A stretch of DNA of 64,000 nucleotides from contig OZ024724.1 in assembly GCA_964016875.1 (NCBI GenBank), positions 27,813,962-27,877,961 of the forward strand, read 5' to 3'. The DNA comes from Fallopia convolvulus. Taxonomy: Eukaryota > Streptophyta > Magnoliopsida > Caryophyllales > Polygonaceae. This document shows, in pieces, positions 43,084 through 55,303 of the stretch. The position numbers and the translations under genes are program-made. Each line of letters starts with the position of its first letter. Positions within the stretch are counted from its first letter, which is position 1. The notes below the pieces were generated by a model. That model did no database searches and had not been told where the DNA came from. It saw only the letters and a program-made list of their open reading frames with translations.

Positions 43084-43699
43084 TAGAATTATAAAGGAGG
43101 GTTCTGGTGAGAATATTTCTTAGGGTGAAAACTAAGAACAAATTTAGAGCATTGGATCAGGAGTATGTACGGGTGTGATTAAATCAAAAAAAGGGGTTGA
43201 TTCATTAATAAATGACACGGAGTGTAATTTAGAGAAAAAAATCAGAATGTTCCAAAAATACCCTTCTTTCTCCTAAAATCCTTCTCCCTTTCAAACAACC
43301 CTAGGAAGGAGTAGAGAGAGAATCACGGGGGACGACAAATCTTCACCGCCTCTTCAAAGTCTACAAATTCTTCTCCAAATTTGATTAATTTGAACTCGTG
43401 CTTCTCAATTGAATTTTGCTCTACAAATTCGACAAATTTGATCGGTTTGAATCTTTGAACTCATATGTTCTCTGCCTCATCAAGTTCATTCAACTGGTTT
43501 TTTATTTGTTTTAGGAAATTTGATTCATCTGAGAATTAGAATAGAACGACGGACGAACTCGAGAGAATGAATATGGATTCCTCAATGTCGGCATATCTTC
43601 TCTGCCTCGTCAAAGTCTATAAATTCATCTCCAAAATTGATCAGTTTGAGCTTGTCCTTCTAAAATGAATTTTGATTCCTAAATTCAATGTTTGATACC

Positions 43700-43975
43700 A
43701 CATGCCCATGTTCGATACCGCATGTTACAATGCGTTGTTGAGAACTATGTGCCAGGAGAAGAGCACGTCTGATGCAAGGAACGTTTACCACGTTTGAAGA
43801 AGGAGTTCATGCCGAATTTGCAAGCTTTTAATATATTGATGGTTGGGTGGAAGTCTTCTGAGGTGGCCAAGGAGTTCTTCAAGGAGATGAGAGATATGGG
43901 AGTGGAGCCTAATGTGGTTACATAAAACGTTGATGTTTACTATAAGAAAAGGGAAATTGAGAATGCCTATAAGGT
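43700..43975 (+). pseudogene. Captured pentatricopeptide-repeat (PPR) gene fragment
   Basis: The plus strand encodes FDTACYNALLRTMCQEK and, after a frame change near 43800, PNLQAFNILMVGWKSSEVAK, EFFKEMRDMGVEPNVVT and then a stop at 43923..43925 within what would be the next repeat. The 35-residue PPR rhythm (..YNALL..., ..FNIL..., ..MRDMGVEPNVVT) is clear. PPR proteins process organellar RNA; this piece holds only about two and a half repeats and is non-functional. GTTAGAT after AYK may be a retained splice donor. Confidence 0.75.
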
Positions 43976-44199
43976 TAGATTTAACTTGATTAATTAGTTT
44001 GGGTGGTTAATAAATCGGTACATGTTTTTCTTAATGAGTAATTTAAGTTGTTGTAAGGGTGGTGGCACTAGCTTTATATAAGTTGTAGATAGTTTTGGTC
44101 AATAAACATATTTAATACAAATTAGCAACTAAAAAAACTACATCTTTTTAAAAGTTACATATTCTCCGTTTTGGTTGAACTTTGTATTTGTTTTTGGGT

Positions 44200-44269
44200 A
44201 GCCTATTAGCTCAAATGGTAGAGCAATGTGCATGTTCACATAGATGTGAGTTCAAATCTCACATAGGCA
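44200..44269 (+). other. tRNA-like sequence with A and B boxes
   Basis: The 70 bases fold as a tRNA cloverleaf with a D arm (GCTC..GAGC), a T arm (GTGAG TTCAAAT CTCAC) and a six-pair acceptor stem (GCCTAT with ATAGGC). The A box (TTAGCTCAAATGG) and B box (AGTTCAAATCT) are good matches. The anticodon arm has a five-pair stem with a six-base loop, so no anticodon can be assigned, and the first acceptor pair is A-A. I take it as a tRNA-derived pseudogene or SINE-type head, not a working tRNA. Confidence 0.55.
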
Positions 44270-44289
44270 TTCTATAAACGCTTTATATA

Positions 44290-44690
44290 TTTTGGTTCAT
44301 TATAACTCTTCTTTTGGTTCATGATTTTGTAAGCTCGGGTTCATAACAGTTCATCTTATAGTTCATGTCTTTTAAGTCATCCTGGTTATAATTTTGGTTC
44401 ATGACATTTGTTCTTTTGGTTCATAGTGCATTAAAGTTTGGTTCATAATTGTTCATCTTACCGTTCATGTCTTTTAAGCCATACTAGGTATAATTTTGGT
44501 TCATGACATTTGTTCTTTTGGCTCATAGTACATTAAAGTTTGGTTCATAATATTTCATCTTACAGTTCATGTCTTTTAAGTCATACTAGTTGTAATTTTG
44601 ATTTATGACATTTGTTCTTTTGGTTCATAGTACATTAAAGTTTGGTTCATGTTTTTTTAATCGTACTTGGTATTTCAATTTATACTTGTA
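44290..44690 (+). repeat. Tandem repeats of about 102 bp
   Basis: The unit contains ATTTTGGTTCATGACATTTG, TAGTACATTAAAGTTTGGTT and CATGTCTTTTAAG. Unit starts fall near 44391, 44493 and 44595, giving a period of 102 bases and nearly four copies. TTTGGTTCAT itself recurs within each unit. A related 26-bp repeat (GGTTCATAGTGTTCGACATGAA) follows at 44870..44945. Confidence 0.75.
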
Positions 44691-45169
44691 GGTTGATTGA
44701 ATACTAACTATGATTTTAAACTACATTGTTATTATAATAGTTAACTAGAAGCAGTGTAAATCACTATAGGTGCTACACAATGGAAAGGGTCCATTTTGAG
44801 AAAACAATGTAAAAGATGGATGCTTGATTACTTACATGGTTCATAGAATTAATTACACGGTTAATAGTGTTCGACATGAAGGTTCATAGTGTTCGACATA
44901 AAGGTACATACTGTTCAACATGAAAGTTCATGGTTTTGAATTAATCAGTTCATTTAACATAAAATGCATAAAATTTATAAAGAAGACATTTAGCTCATTG
45001 TATTCGATGTGAAGTCAAAAACAACCTTAAAAAGCAATTACAATGTAACAAAGTGATTTGTCAAACACAAAGTACCATAAAAATAGACAACTTAATCCCC
45101 AAAACACATAACAATTACTAAAAATACAAATAGAGAATTGGAACTTCAATGTTCAATCTTGAGAATGAA

Positions 45170-45822
45170 GTAAGAACAATCTTGTGATTTGTGAAGAATG
45201 TAGGTGTCACTAGCTTCATCATGATCATCCAATGGAACTCCATTAACATTCTCATCATTATCAAGACCCTTTAATGAAACTCCATCAATACTAGCATCAT
45301 TAGAATGAGACAAACTAGGATGACCGGAGCTTGATGAACAACGTACAATAAAAAAAAGGAAAAATTAAGCTAATTTAGAAGCAACATGGAACACATAATG
45401 GGCAATAAATGTGAAAAAAAACGTTTTTCTTTTGGTTCACAAATATTGTCATTCCGGTTCATAATATTACATTATAATGTTCATTGAAAATCACAATGCG
45501 GTTCATGTAAATAACAATAGTATTTGACATAAATTGTATAAAATTTGGTCATTTTTGGCGGATTTGAAAACCAAATGACCAATATTTATTAGTTTACTTC
45601 AAATGTTAGGATGACCGTATCTTGATGAACCCCATCAACACTAACATCATTATCAAGACCCTTCAATTGAACCTCACCAATACTATCATCATTATCCGAA
45701 TTAGACAAATTAAGTTGACCGGAGCTTGATGAACAACCTACAGTAAAAAAAGGGAGAAAAAGAAGAGATCTAGTAAAAATGTTCAAAATATTGTTTTTCA
45801 GTTGGTTCACAAATACTGTCAT
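45170..45822 (-). repeat. Duplicated exon-like segment inside the Pack-MULE-like element
   Basis: On the minus strand 45600..45745 and 45170..45350 encode similar peptides: CSSSSGQLNLSNSDNDDSI and CSSSSGHPSLSHSNDASID, each followed by a GLDND motif. The second copy goes on to LDDHDEASDTYILHKS and a stop near 45155. I do not recognise the protein. It looks like two copies of an exon joined by TTTGGTTCAC-rich intron sequence. Confidence 0.4.
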
Positions 45823-46780
45823 TTTGGTTCATAATATTAAACAGGAAGGTTCACTAAAAATAACACTGTGGTTTCTGACCAAAAAAATGTATATTAACAA
45901 TGCGGTTTATATAAAATAACAATACGAATTTTAAGTGAATCGATCTAACAAAGGTCACAAAGATACTAATTGCTTATTCAAAACAATATTCTACTAGTCA
46001 ATGTGGATAATTAGGCATAGAAATATATACAAAAGCATCATATTCAACAAAGCATACTAAGCATCATATGCAAACATTCATTTTATCCGCAAGGCGGAAT
46101 CTGAACACTAAAACATCATCGATACATGAAAAGGTCTTGCAATTTGTCCACATTATCTTCATATTCACTAATTAGAATAGTAAAAACAATATTCTATGAC
46201 AAATTAGCAAAACATGCTCATTGAGACATTTTATCAAACACTTTGTGGGCAATCAAATAAGCATAGAAATTTTAATTCTAGTTTTTATAAAATTTTGTTT
46301 CCAATCCCAAAACCAAGAGTACAACACATTTCTCCATGATCTCAAGCAACAAAGAACCATTAGGAATTATTTGAGAGCAATAAATCATCCACCAAACTAA
46401 ACTTTTCTTAAGTATTTTTCATAACCACTTACCTAAATTCATTGTGCCTTCAATTTGGAGTAGGAGTATGGATCGAACGATGGGGAGATCGAGATCGAAA
46501 GAGGGATCGAACGAGAGATCGAAGGCAAGATCGTCGTTGGCTGAAATCACGTACGAGAGTCGGAGAGATCGGCTGAATCACACATTGGTTTAGGCGTTGT
46601 AAATTGTAAAAAATAGAGCAGTGTGACAAAAATACCCTTCCATCTTAAAAAAAATAGAGGAGTGTGAGTGTTGATAGCAGCCCATCTGGACCCTTAATCT
46701 CACAAAATCAACGGATGAGAGTTGTTCTCATTTCTTAGGATAAGAATTGTTCTAATTTCATCCCCCAATCTAGAATTATA

Positions 46781-47531
46781 TTCTTGCAATCCACCAAATT
46801 AATTTGGCAATCCTTTCTCCCCAATCCCATGCCAAGAGCATATATGACTCATGATCACTTGAAATCCTCCACTAAGTGTTTGCTTATTTAAAGGGGGCCT
46901 TTCTCATCCAAGACTAACATGATTCCACTCTTTCTCCATCACTCCACATGCTATTTCATCTTTTTATTTCCAGCCTTAAACTAAAGAGATGTTGAGGCTG
47001 ATTTTTCTCCAAAAACACCAAAAAAAAATCCAAGTGTGAACCTCCCCCTTCCACCAATGGCTTTCATTTTCTCTTCCAAGCAAGTTTCTTCCTCCACTAT
47101 TCAAAGAGTGCTTGGGCAAAGAGGAAGAGCACATAAACCACTTCTTCTCTTCTCATTTTCGTCCATCTCAAGCCTCAAAATCCCATATTTGAATTATTTC
47201 CCAAATCTGATTTTTTTTTTCAAAAAAATTATTCAAGAAACCCCTAGCTTTGCATGATTTTCAAAGAGCGATTCCAAGCTCATTTCTCCACCAAACTTTA
47301 TGATTCAAGTCCCTAAATGTAGATGAAGGAATTTCCTACAAAACCCCTCAATCAATTGGGCACAACACCCACAAAAATCAAGCCAAAAATACATCCAAAC
47401 CAGTCAACTGTGCAGTTTCGAGTTTTCCGGGCTTGTGACGAGCGATTTTCTAGAAGCTTGTACGCCTTTGTTCCACATCCACTTTCTCCACCATTGCCGA
47501 CAGTAGAAAGAGAGAGACGAGAGCTCCCAAC
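46781..47531. other. Sequence between the Pack-MULE-like element and the old LTR
   Basis: No gene recognised. Short frames, such as one starting at 47036, have no supporting similarity or splice context. Confidence 0.4.
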
Positions 47532-48417
47532 TGTCACAACTTCCAGCCCCGATCCATTAGTGGTGTTGCTTCTAGGATCGCGTGAACATCACATGACAAC
47601 CAACATGCACCGACTCTAGGAGAACAGGCTGGCCGCGAATAGTTTTCCTGATCACCGTACGCCGTCTTCAGGCCGCCATAGCCTGAGCCATTGCCGACTC
47701 TGTCGCTTGAATCACCACCATTGGCAACCCCTCGACGACGCAATTCACCGACGAAGATGGCTTGTTGTGTTGTTTTTTTTTCACTTGGAAAGAAAGAAAA
47801 GAGGTGTGGGTCCACCACCTCGTTTTGCGTGCCCATTTCTGTCTCGTTATCGCTCGGTATAATTCCCGACTCATATTTTATTTAATATCTTTTTATAAAA
47901 TAATTTTTACATTATATAATATTTAATTAATTAAATAGGTATTTGCATGTGGATTTAAAAGACTTTATTTGGAATAAACCACTCTTGCATGTCAATTTAA
48001 CTTATTATAATTTTGGTTTTAATTTAATTAATCTATAGAAATACTACCACCCATGAGAATAATATTTATTTAAATAAAAGGGATAAAAGTACATGGGATT
48101 TTTTAAGAAGGTTTTATGTGAATTTATTCACCTTTGCATGTCAACTTAGACTTAAAATGAAATTTTGATAATATACTTGTGACCTTTAAAAGTAGACTTA
48201 TAAAGGTATTATCTCTTTTAGTAAGTTAAATAGGTGTTGCATGTGAAGTTTATAAAGTTTTAAAGATTAATCCATTCTTGCTTGTAACTTAGAGCTTATT
48301 AAAATGTTAGTATAAAATTGTTATAACCTTCTTCGTATAAAATGGATTTTTCATAAGCACAAGTTATTTAAATAACATAATGAGTCATGCATGTGGAAAT
48401 AAAAAGAGTTTGTATGC

Positions 48418-48722
48418 TGTAATATACTAGTATGTATTCCCGTACCTTGTACGGGTTTTTCTTAAATAAAATATTAAAAATAAAATATTTTTTAATATAT
48501 TTATTACCCGACAAAAATAATTATGCAAATGATTATGACCTGCGTAAAAGATAAGACAATTATCATATAAGTAATTAAGATCTTTTGATAAATAAAATAA
48601 AAGATTGTTTTATAATGGGATTTTCTAACCTATATTCTAAAAACATGAATAAGAATTTATCATATCCAAAAATAAAAGATTATTTTATTAAAAAAAAGTG
48701 ATGTGTTCCAATCTAAAAGTGA
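48418..48722. other. Possible small insertion with a palindromic CCCGTACC/GTACGGG start
   Basis: The stretch starting ATACTAGTATGTATTCCCGT and continuing ACCTTGTACGGG interrupts the recurring TTGCATGT pattern of the old LTR. Such starts occur in plant Helitron-like repeats. No end could be defined, because the Tekay element inserted here. Confidence 0.25.
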
Positions 48723-48727
48723 CATGT

Positions 48728-51201
48728 TGTAACACCCCGACTTCCGACGAGGCGCTACTTAGAAATAGACCTTAGTAGGTACTATTTAAGTAGGTTGACG
48801 ACTACACTTTAGGATCTTGCAATGCGGGCACGACGAGAAAACAAAATAAAAACATCCAACCTTTCGTTTGATAAAACTTAGAAAACATAGTCATGCATGC
48901 GTTCCCGAAAAATATAAATACTCAAATCCGACACAACACCTACTAATACTGAACTAATCAAACAGAATAACAATAATAAGTGAAACATAATACTAATTCC
49001 ATCTTAACGATAATAAAATCAACATCCTAACTATCATAAATAAACTAGCGTAAAATCCATCCCACTATGACATGCGCTCTTTACCGCTCCGGCCCGCCAT
49101 CTGGCCTCAGTTCCTGCACGGCTCCCTGGTTCATACCTGGAACTGAAAAATATTCCCCGAAGGGTCAGCTTCTAATCTACCAAGTTACAGAGAATACGGA
49201 AATTGCAGAACGTTTTGAAAAAATTTCTAGAGTCAGCATACAAATCCACAAACGCAACCATAACTCTAAAGGCCAATACCTAAATTAGTTATAATTAGTC
49301 ACACATAGCCACATACACATTTACAATCACAACCTCATAACAATGCAATTCCTCCTTTTTCACAATCCGACTCCCAAGGTGCTCATCACCGCGCCGAGTG
49401 CGGAGGCAGGCCCTCTCACTCCACTTCATAATCTCCCTTTTAACCCCGGCTAAGCCTCCATTGGAGCACTTGCCAAAACACATAGATAATAATTTTTTTT
49501 TTGATAGGGGCACGGTTTCCCTGTCACACGGGTCATACATATCCAACTCTTCCTCCACGCCATCTACGATGGCCCGCGTCGGAAACGGTACCAACACAGA
49601 GAAAACGTTCCAAAAATAATATCCTACCAATAAAAGGCGTTCAAAACCACTTTACGCACACAACAATTCAAGAAGTTCAAAATAATTTAAAAAGGTATTT
49701 GGGACTAGTTCCCAAAACCCGCCCTACAATAACGATACGCAATCTAACAGGATAGAGAAGAACCGAGCAAGTCGAAAACGACTTACCTCGAACTAGGGAT
49801 CCTTAGAAGAAAGCGGAATTAAGGGCGCAAAAGAAGACGATAACCTAATAGGGAAATTAACTTGTGAGATTATATTAAGCCCGTTCCAGACCATATGAGA
49901 GTAATACATAACTGACTAGTTCTTTTGATCCCCCGTCATTTAATATATCACCAGTATTTCTTGCAAATTAGTATCAATCCTAATCTGAACTATTTACTAA
50001 TATTTAGTTCTAAATTTACATGTTATTACCAATTACTATTCTAGCCAAACAGCCCACGCACAGCGGATGTGAACTACTTTCCCCCACTTTGGGCAAAAAG
50101 GCCCATTCCCTTCACTTAGTAATCCAACAGTCCAACTACACGGCCCAAACCCAACAAATTGATCTGTTCCCCTAAAATCAAAACCGAGACCACCCTACTC
50201 TCCTAAACCCAATCAAAGACGCTGACTTTTTCAAGGCGGGGCCCATCCCCATCCTTCTTCAACCTAAGGCCGAGTCTTCTGGTTCTGGTTCGTCCCTTCG
50301 CTCGACTAGTTCGCCCCCTCCGACGAGTTCGTGATATCGCTTGGCCGTGTTTTGCCTCCCCGTCCGGCCGCATCGAAGGAGGGCAGGGACGAACACTTCT
50401 GCCGCCCCTGTTCATGGCCGTCGGCGCTTCCGCAACACCTTCTCGGCCACGCTGACTACCTTCGTCGGCAATTCTTCGAGCAGGGCTTTCGCCCCTTCTG
50501 ATCTCCCCGCACCGTCTCTTGAATCGACCTCCACCTCCCCCCCCCCCCCGCGCGCACAAGGAGCAGCGGCGATCTCGATCCCCACCGCGGACGACCACCG
50601 CGGCTTCCCCTGATCGGCCTCGTCGACGACGGCCAGCCCCGAACCGAAGTTGTGGAGTCAACTAACCCCTTACCCCGGACACTACCCCCACGACGCTCTA
50701 ACCGAAACGAAACGAAAACAGGGGAAATAGAGGCTTACCAGTGGTATATTCTAAAGGCAATCGGCCGGCGACGATGAACTACGACGATCCCCCTTCGGAT
50801 TTCCTGTGGCGTCCAGAATTTGCGTCCTTTGCTCTCGTCATTTTTTTTTGACGATAGATAACAGCTCCTAGGTTGGAGTCCTTGGCTTATATCGTGGTTT
50901 GATTGGTTGGCTGGGATCGGAATAGGAGGTTAATGATATCATTAGGGATAAAGATAAAATTTTGGTTAAAGTTTACCGTGAGTTAGTTTAGGTATGGTTA
51001 ACGGATCTTATGATTCGATTTAAAATAGGATTAATCTCACAATATATATATATATGTGACTAAGTCCGGATTAGTAGATCGGATTATTAAAAAATATATT
51101 TTCTTAAAACGAGGTTGCCTGTGGTTCAAGAACTCGATTGTTCGTTAACTAACAAACCCATTTTCCGCCTTCCAAAACCTACAACGAATACGAGTATTAC
51201 A
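48728..51201 (-). repeat. 3' LTR of the Tekay element
   Basis: 2,474 bp. Contains a GC-rich section at 50200..50660 that opens long frames on both strands without any domain. Confidence 0.92.
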
Positions 51202-51216
51202 TACAACCCCCCTTAA
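51202..51216 (-). promoter_or_regulatory. Polypurine tract of the Tekay element
   Basis: Minus-strand AAGGGGGGTTGTA directly before the LTR start TGTAATACTCG. Confidence 0.65.
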
Positions 51217-51431
51217 GAAAGTTTCGTCCCGAAACTTTAATCCCGAAGAAAAGTATAATTCTAGGCTTTTCAAACCTCTTCCTCCAAAGAAAAAGGGTTC
51301 GTCCTCGAACCGGAAATTAATAATCAAGCAATCATTATTAACTAAGGTACACAACAAAGACGCTAAGCAGTCAACAAGCAAACCCGAAGTAAAACAATCA
51401 CGAAAGCAATCATGAAGTCTAGAACAATTCA

Positions 51432-52891
51432 CTAATTACTAACCTTCCCCTCAAACGCCTCTACTAGACTCGGATAATTCTGTGGGTAATTCTCACTCAT
51501 CTTGGACTTAGTCTCCCAAGTGGCCTCCTCGACTCCCCATCGAGACCACTGAATCAACACCAACGAAATCTCCTTGTTCCGCAACTTCTTCATTCGTCGA
51601 TCTAAAATCTTCAGCGGTTGTTCCCGGAAAGTGTGATCTGGTTCTACCACCAACTCCTCATAATTCAGTCGGTGACTAGGATCTGGGACATACTGTCTCA
51701 GCTGTGAAACATGGAATACAGGGTGCACTCCTTCCAAAGCAGGTGGTAATGCTAGCCTGTAAGCCACCTCGCCTACTCTCTCCAAAATCTCGAACGAACC
51801 AATATATCGGGGACTCAACTTCCCTTTTACTCCGAATCTCCTGACCCTGCGGGTAGGCGATACTCTCAACCAGACGTGGGCTCCTACCTCAAACTCCAAC
51901 GGTCTACGCCTCTTGTCTGCATAGGACTTCTGGCGACTCTGAGCGGCTAACATTCTCTCTCTGATTAGGGCCACTTTCCCGATCGTCTCCTCAATCATTT
52001 GTGGCCTCTAACCTACTACACCTGAGGGATCATCCCAACACAATGATGTCCTACATCTTCGACCATATAAATCCTCATAAGGAGCCATCTGAATCGACGA
52101 ATGCCAGCTGTTATTATAGGCAAACTCCACCAAAGCCAAGTGATCCGACCATTGACCTCCCAGTCTAGCACACAGGACCTCAGCATGTCCTCTAGAGTAT
52201 GGATCGTCCTCTTTGTCTGACCATCTGACTGCGGATGATAAGCAGTCGTGAAATGTAATCTCGTCCCCAATGCCTCATGCACCTGCTACCAATATCTGGA
52301 AGTAAAACGCCCATCTCGGTCCGACACAATCGTCTTCGGTACTCAGTGCAGTCTAACTATCTGGTTAATAAACACCTACACTAACTTGCTCACTTGCCAT
52401 GTCTCCCTAATAGGCAAAAAGCGAGCAGTCTTCGTCAGTCTATCCACCACTACCCAAATGGCATCATGGCCTCTGCTGAGTCTCAAACCTGTGACGAAAT
52501 CCATGGAGATGTCCTCCCACTTCCATTCTGGAGTAGGGAGTGACTGGAGCATTCCTCCAGGCCTCTGGTGCTCGATCTTCACCTGCTGGCAGACTTGACA
52601 CTTAGCGACAAATCTCGCTACATCCTGCTTCATGCCATCCCACCAATAAAATTGTCGCAGATCCTTGTACATCTTACTCGCCCCGGGATGGATTGAGTAG
52701 GGTGTAGCATGAGCCTCTTGCAAAATCTTCTGCCTCAACTCTGCATCTCGAGGCACACAAATCCGACCACGCATACACAAAATACCATCTGTTCTCTCCA
52801 TAAAGTCGGGTGCATCTCCACGGCTCAATCTCTGCCTCAGATCCTGAATCATCAGGCAACTCTCATGCTTTTGCCTCACTTCCTCAAGCAA
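51432..52891 (-). pseudogene. Integrase and chromodomain of the Tekay element
   Basis: 52376..52891 carries the integrase zinc region (YWWDGMKQDVARFVAKCQVC) and the first catalytic aspartate in MDFVTGL. 52016..52282 carries YHPQSDGQT. After a frame change near 52010, 51432..51998 encodes the C-terminal DNA-binding part (SPRYIGSFEILERVGEVAYR), VFHVSQLRQYVPDPSH and a chromodomain (REQPLKILDRRMKKL, IQWSRWGVEEATWE). Chromodomains of this type are thought to direct integration to heterochromatin. Stops at 52016, 52376 and two more between 52283 and 52375 break the enzyme. Confidence 0.88.
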
Positions 52892-52933
52892 GGACGGATG
52901 ACACTCTAAGGCTCTCAGACTGCCCTGGTAATG

Positions 52934-53578
52934 CTAAATTTGTACCTCAATACCGTACCTCATCAATTCTCTCTGTAAATCTGGCTGAACTGTCAAATGA
53001 GCCAACATGCGCTCCTGAGGCGTCTTCCTACTAAGGGCATCAGCAACCACATTCGCTTTCCCTGGGTGGTAAAGGATCTCAAGGTCATAGTCCTTTAGTA
53101 ACTCAAGCCATCTTCTCTGTCTCATATTCAACTCCCTCTGAGTGAAGATGTACTTGAGGCTCCTATGATCTGTCATCACTTTGCAGGTGCTCCCATACAA
53201 GTAATGACGCCAAATCTTCAAAGCATGTACCACATCTGCCAACTCCAAGTCATGTGTAGGGTAATTCTACTCGTTCGGTTTCAACTGTTTGGATGCATAA
53301 GCAATCACCCTATCCCTCTGCATCAGCACACAACCCAGGCCTACCTTGGATGCATCACTTTAGATCACAAAGTCCTCATTCCCTTGAGGAAGAGCAAGTA
53401 TAGGAGCCGAAGTCAACCTCCCTTTCAGCTCGTCAAAACTCCATTGACAGGCTTCATTCCACTCAAAGCGAGTGGTCTTCTTAACCAGGTTGGTAAGTGG
53501 TTGGGCTATTCGGGAAAACCCTTCCACAAACCTTCTGTAATATCCTGCTAGTCCTAGAAAACTCCGTACCTCCTTCAC
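52934..53578 (-). pseudogene. RNase H region of the Tekay element
   Basis: 53360..53578 begins KEVRSFLGLAGYYRRFVEGF (connection region) and ends in GNEDFVI, just before the first RNase H aspartate. 52934..53248 contains VVHALKIWRHYLYG, VMTDHRSLKYIFTQ and VVADALSRK. Stops lie at 53360 and near 53267; both phases are the same. Confidence 0.85.
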
Positions 53579-53593
53579 GTTCTTCGGAGGCTC

Positions 53594-54277
53594 CTACGCC
53601 TTTACAGCCTCAATCTTTGCAGGATCCACCATAACTCCTTGGGCAGATACCACGTGCCCTAAAAAGGTAACCTCAGGTAGCCAGAAATCACACTTAGACA
53701 GCTTAGCGAACAACCGATGTTGTCTCAATACTCCCAATACCAACCTGAGATGCTCGGTGTGCTCCTGCTTACTCCTAGAGTAAATCAAGATATCATCGAT
53801 GAACACTACTACAAATCTGTCCAAGTAATCAATAAACACCCGGTTCATCAACTCCATAAATACAGCGGGGGCATTCGTCAGTCCGAACGACATCACTCCA
53901 AACTCATAATGTCCATATCTCATTCGGAAGGCCGTCTTGGGAATATCCTCTTCTCGAATTCTCAGCTGGTGGTATCCCGACCTCAAATCCACTTTGGAGA
54001 ACACCGTAGCCCCCTCCAACTGATCCAACAAATCATCAATACGTGGCAACGGATACTTGTTTTTTATAGTAACTCGATTCAACTCCCGGTAGTCGATACA
54101 TAGACGGAGAGAACCATCCTTCTTCTTTACAAACAAGACTAGAGCTCCCCATGGCGAAGCACTCGGTCGTACGTACCCCTTCTCCAATAACTCCTCCAAT
54201 TGAGCTTTCATCTCCTGCATTTCCATCGGAGCCATGCAGTATGGGGCTCTCGAAATCGGTCTCGTCCCAGGCTCCAA
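53594..54277 (-). CDS. Reverse transcriptase of the Tekay element
   Basis: A 227-residue open segment of pol with the full palm: ISRAPYCMAPMEMQEMK, GYVRPSASPWGALVLFVKKK, RLCIDYRELNRVTIKNKYPL, SKVDLRSGYHQLRI and VVVFIDDILIYSRS. The catalytic box is FIDD, usual for this lineage. It is in phase with the neighbouring segments and ends at TAG 53594..53596; a stop at 54302..54304 precedes it. The first ATG is internal to the polyprotein, so this is a fragment, not a gene of its own. Confidence 0.88.
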   Translation of the reverse strand: MEPGTRPISRAPYCMAPMEMQEMKAQLEELLEKGYVRPSASPWGALVLFVKKKDGSLRLCIDYRELNRVTIKNKYPLPRIDDLLDQLEGATVFSKVDLRSGYHQLRIREEDIPKTAFRMRYGHYEFGVMSFGLTNAPAVFMELMNRVFIDYLDRFVVVFIDDILIYSRSKQEHTEHLRLVLGVLRQHRLFAKLSKCDFWLPEVTFLGHVVSAQGVMVDPAKIEAVKA

Positions 54278-54301
54278 CTCAATACCAAAGTCTACCTCTC
54301 T

Positions 54302-55291
54302 CTAAGGAGGTAGTCCTGGAAGCTCCTCGGGAAAAACGTCCTCAAACTCGCACACTACTGGTATGTCATGAATGTGCGGTCTCTCCTTGTCCCCTTGTAG
54401 GACAAAACACCAATATCCTACACATCCATCACTGAGCAACTTGGCGGCCTTTACCATACGAATCACCGATCCGGGCCCCTCCTGCTCAAGCTCCTGACAC
54501 ACATGTCTGGTCCCATCATCTGCTGTCACTGTAATTGTACCTCTGTGTGCATCCAAAACTGCTCGGTAACATATCATCCAGTCCATCCCCAGAATCACGT
54601 CATCATCTAGCGACAACTGCATTACTATGAAATCTGCATACCAATCCCTATTCCCTATTCTAATAGGGCACTGTAAAATCTCCTTATTCCCTCTCACTTT
54701 ACTGTCGTTAGGCAGCTCCACAACAAAAGATAACCCCTCAGTGCAAGTCAGTCCTAGTCTAGCCACGCAAGCAGAAGACATAAAAGAATGGGTAGCACCC
54801 GTATCAAACAGTATGTGAATAGGTCTAGACTGAATCCAAATCGTACCTGTAGCAGTCGGCGCGTGTAGGGCATCGGCCCTCCTCATCTCAAACACCCGGG
54901 GCTGATTGCCCCCGGTCGTGTTAACTCCTGCGCCACGTCCTCTGCCCTGGTTCGGTGCCTGCTGAGGCTGACGATGAGGCATCTGGTTCACCGTTCCCGG
55001 TGAAGATCCCTGTGAAGGTGCTCCAACAATACAGTACTACTGTAAATGGCCAGGCTTCCCACAAGTGAAGCAGTTCCTGACTGGATTCAGACACTGACTC
55101 CTCAAATGAGCAGTGCTTCCACAGTTGAAGCACTCTCTTAGCCCTCCAGTGGACTGACTCTGACGACGCTGGTCCTGACGACCCTGTGAATGAAGCCCTG
55201 ATCGTTGCGGCTGAGACGAGCCGGGACGACTATCTCTCCTAGGTTCAGCCGGGGCAGACAACTTCTGCCTCTTGCTCCCAGTGGTATGCAC
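54302..55291 (-). pseudogene. Nucleocapsid zinc knuckles and protease of the Tekay element
   Basis: 55037..55291 has a basic linker and two CCHC knuckles (CFNCGSTAHLRSQC and the start of CFTCGKPGH). A stop at 55037 follows the second knuckle. 54302..54991 encodes the aspartic protease with HILFDTGATHSFM, VILGMDWM and a tail leading to the PELPGLPP motif before reverse transcriptase. Confidence 0.85.
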
Positions 55292-55303
55292 CTCTAGCTG
55301 ACT

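Larger units (their letters stand above)
43094..46770. mobile_element. Pack-MULE-like element with a PPR fragment
   Basis: A 10-bp direct repeat TAGAATTATA (43084..43093 and 46771..46780) flanks a 3.7-kb segment whose ends share weak inverted similarity (AAGAACAA followed by a GGATCA/CCGTTGAT stretch and a GATTAA block). Mutator-like elements make 9 to 11-bp duplications and often carry host gene fragments, which fits the pentatricopeptide piece inside. No transposase was found. The terminal repeats are poor, so a Helitron or another class cannot be excluded. Confidence 0.5.

Noticed and set aside
44290..44690. CRISPR-like array
   Set aside because: Units are contiguous 102-bp tandem repeats without unique spacers, in a plant genome.
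47036..47885. Short frames possibly forming a host gene
   Set aside because: No domain, no consistent splice sites, and overlapping frames on both strands; part lies in the old LTR.
50203..50661. 152-residue arginine/glycine-rich frame in the Tekay LTR
   Set aside because: Low complexity, inside an LTR, and the matching frame in the other LTR (58050..58463) differs in length and sequence by indels that are not multiples of three.
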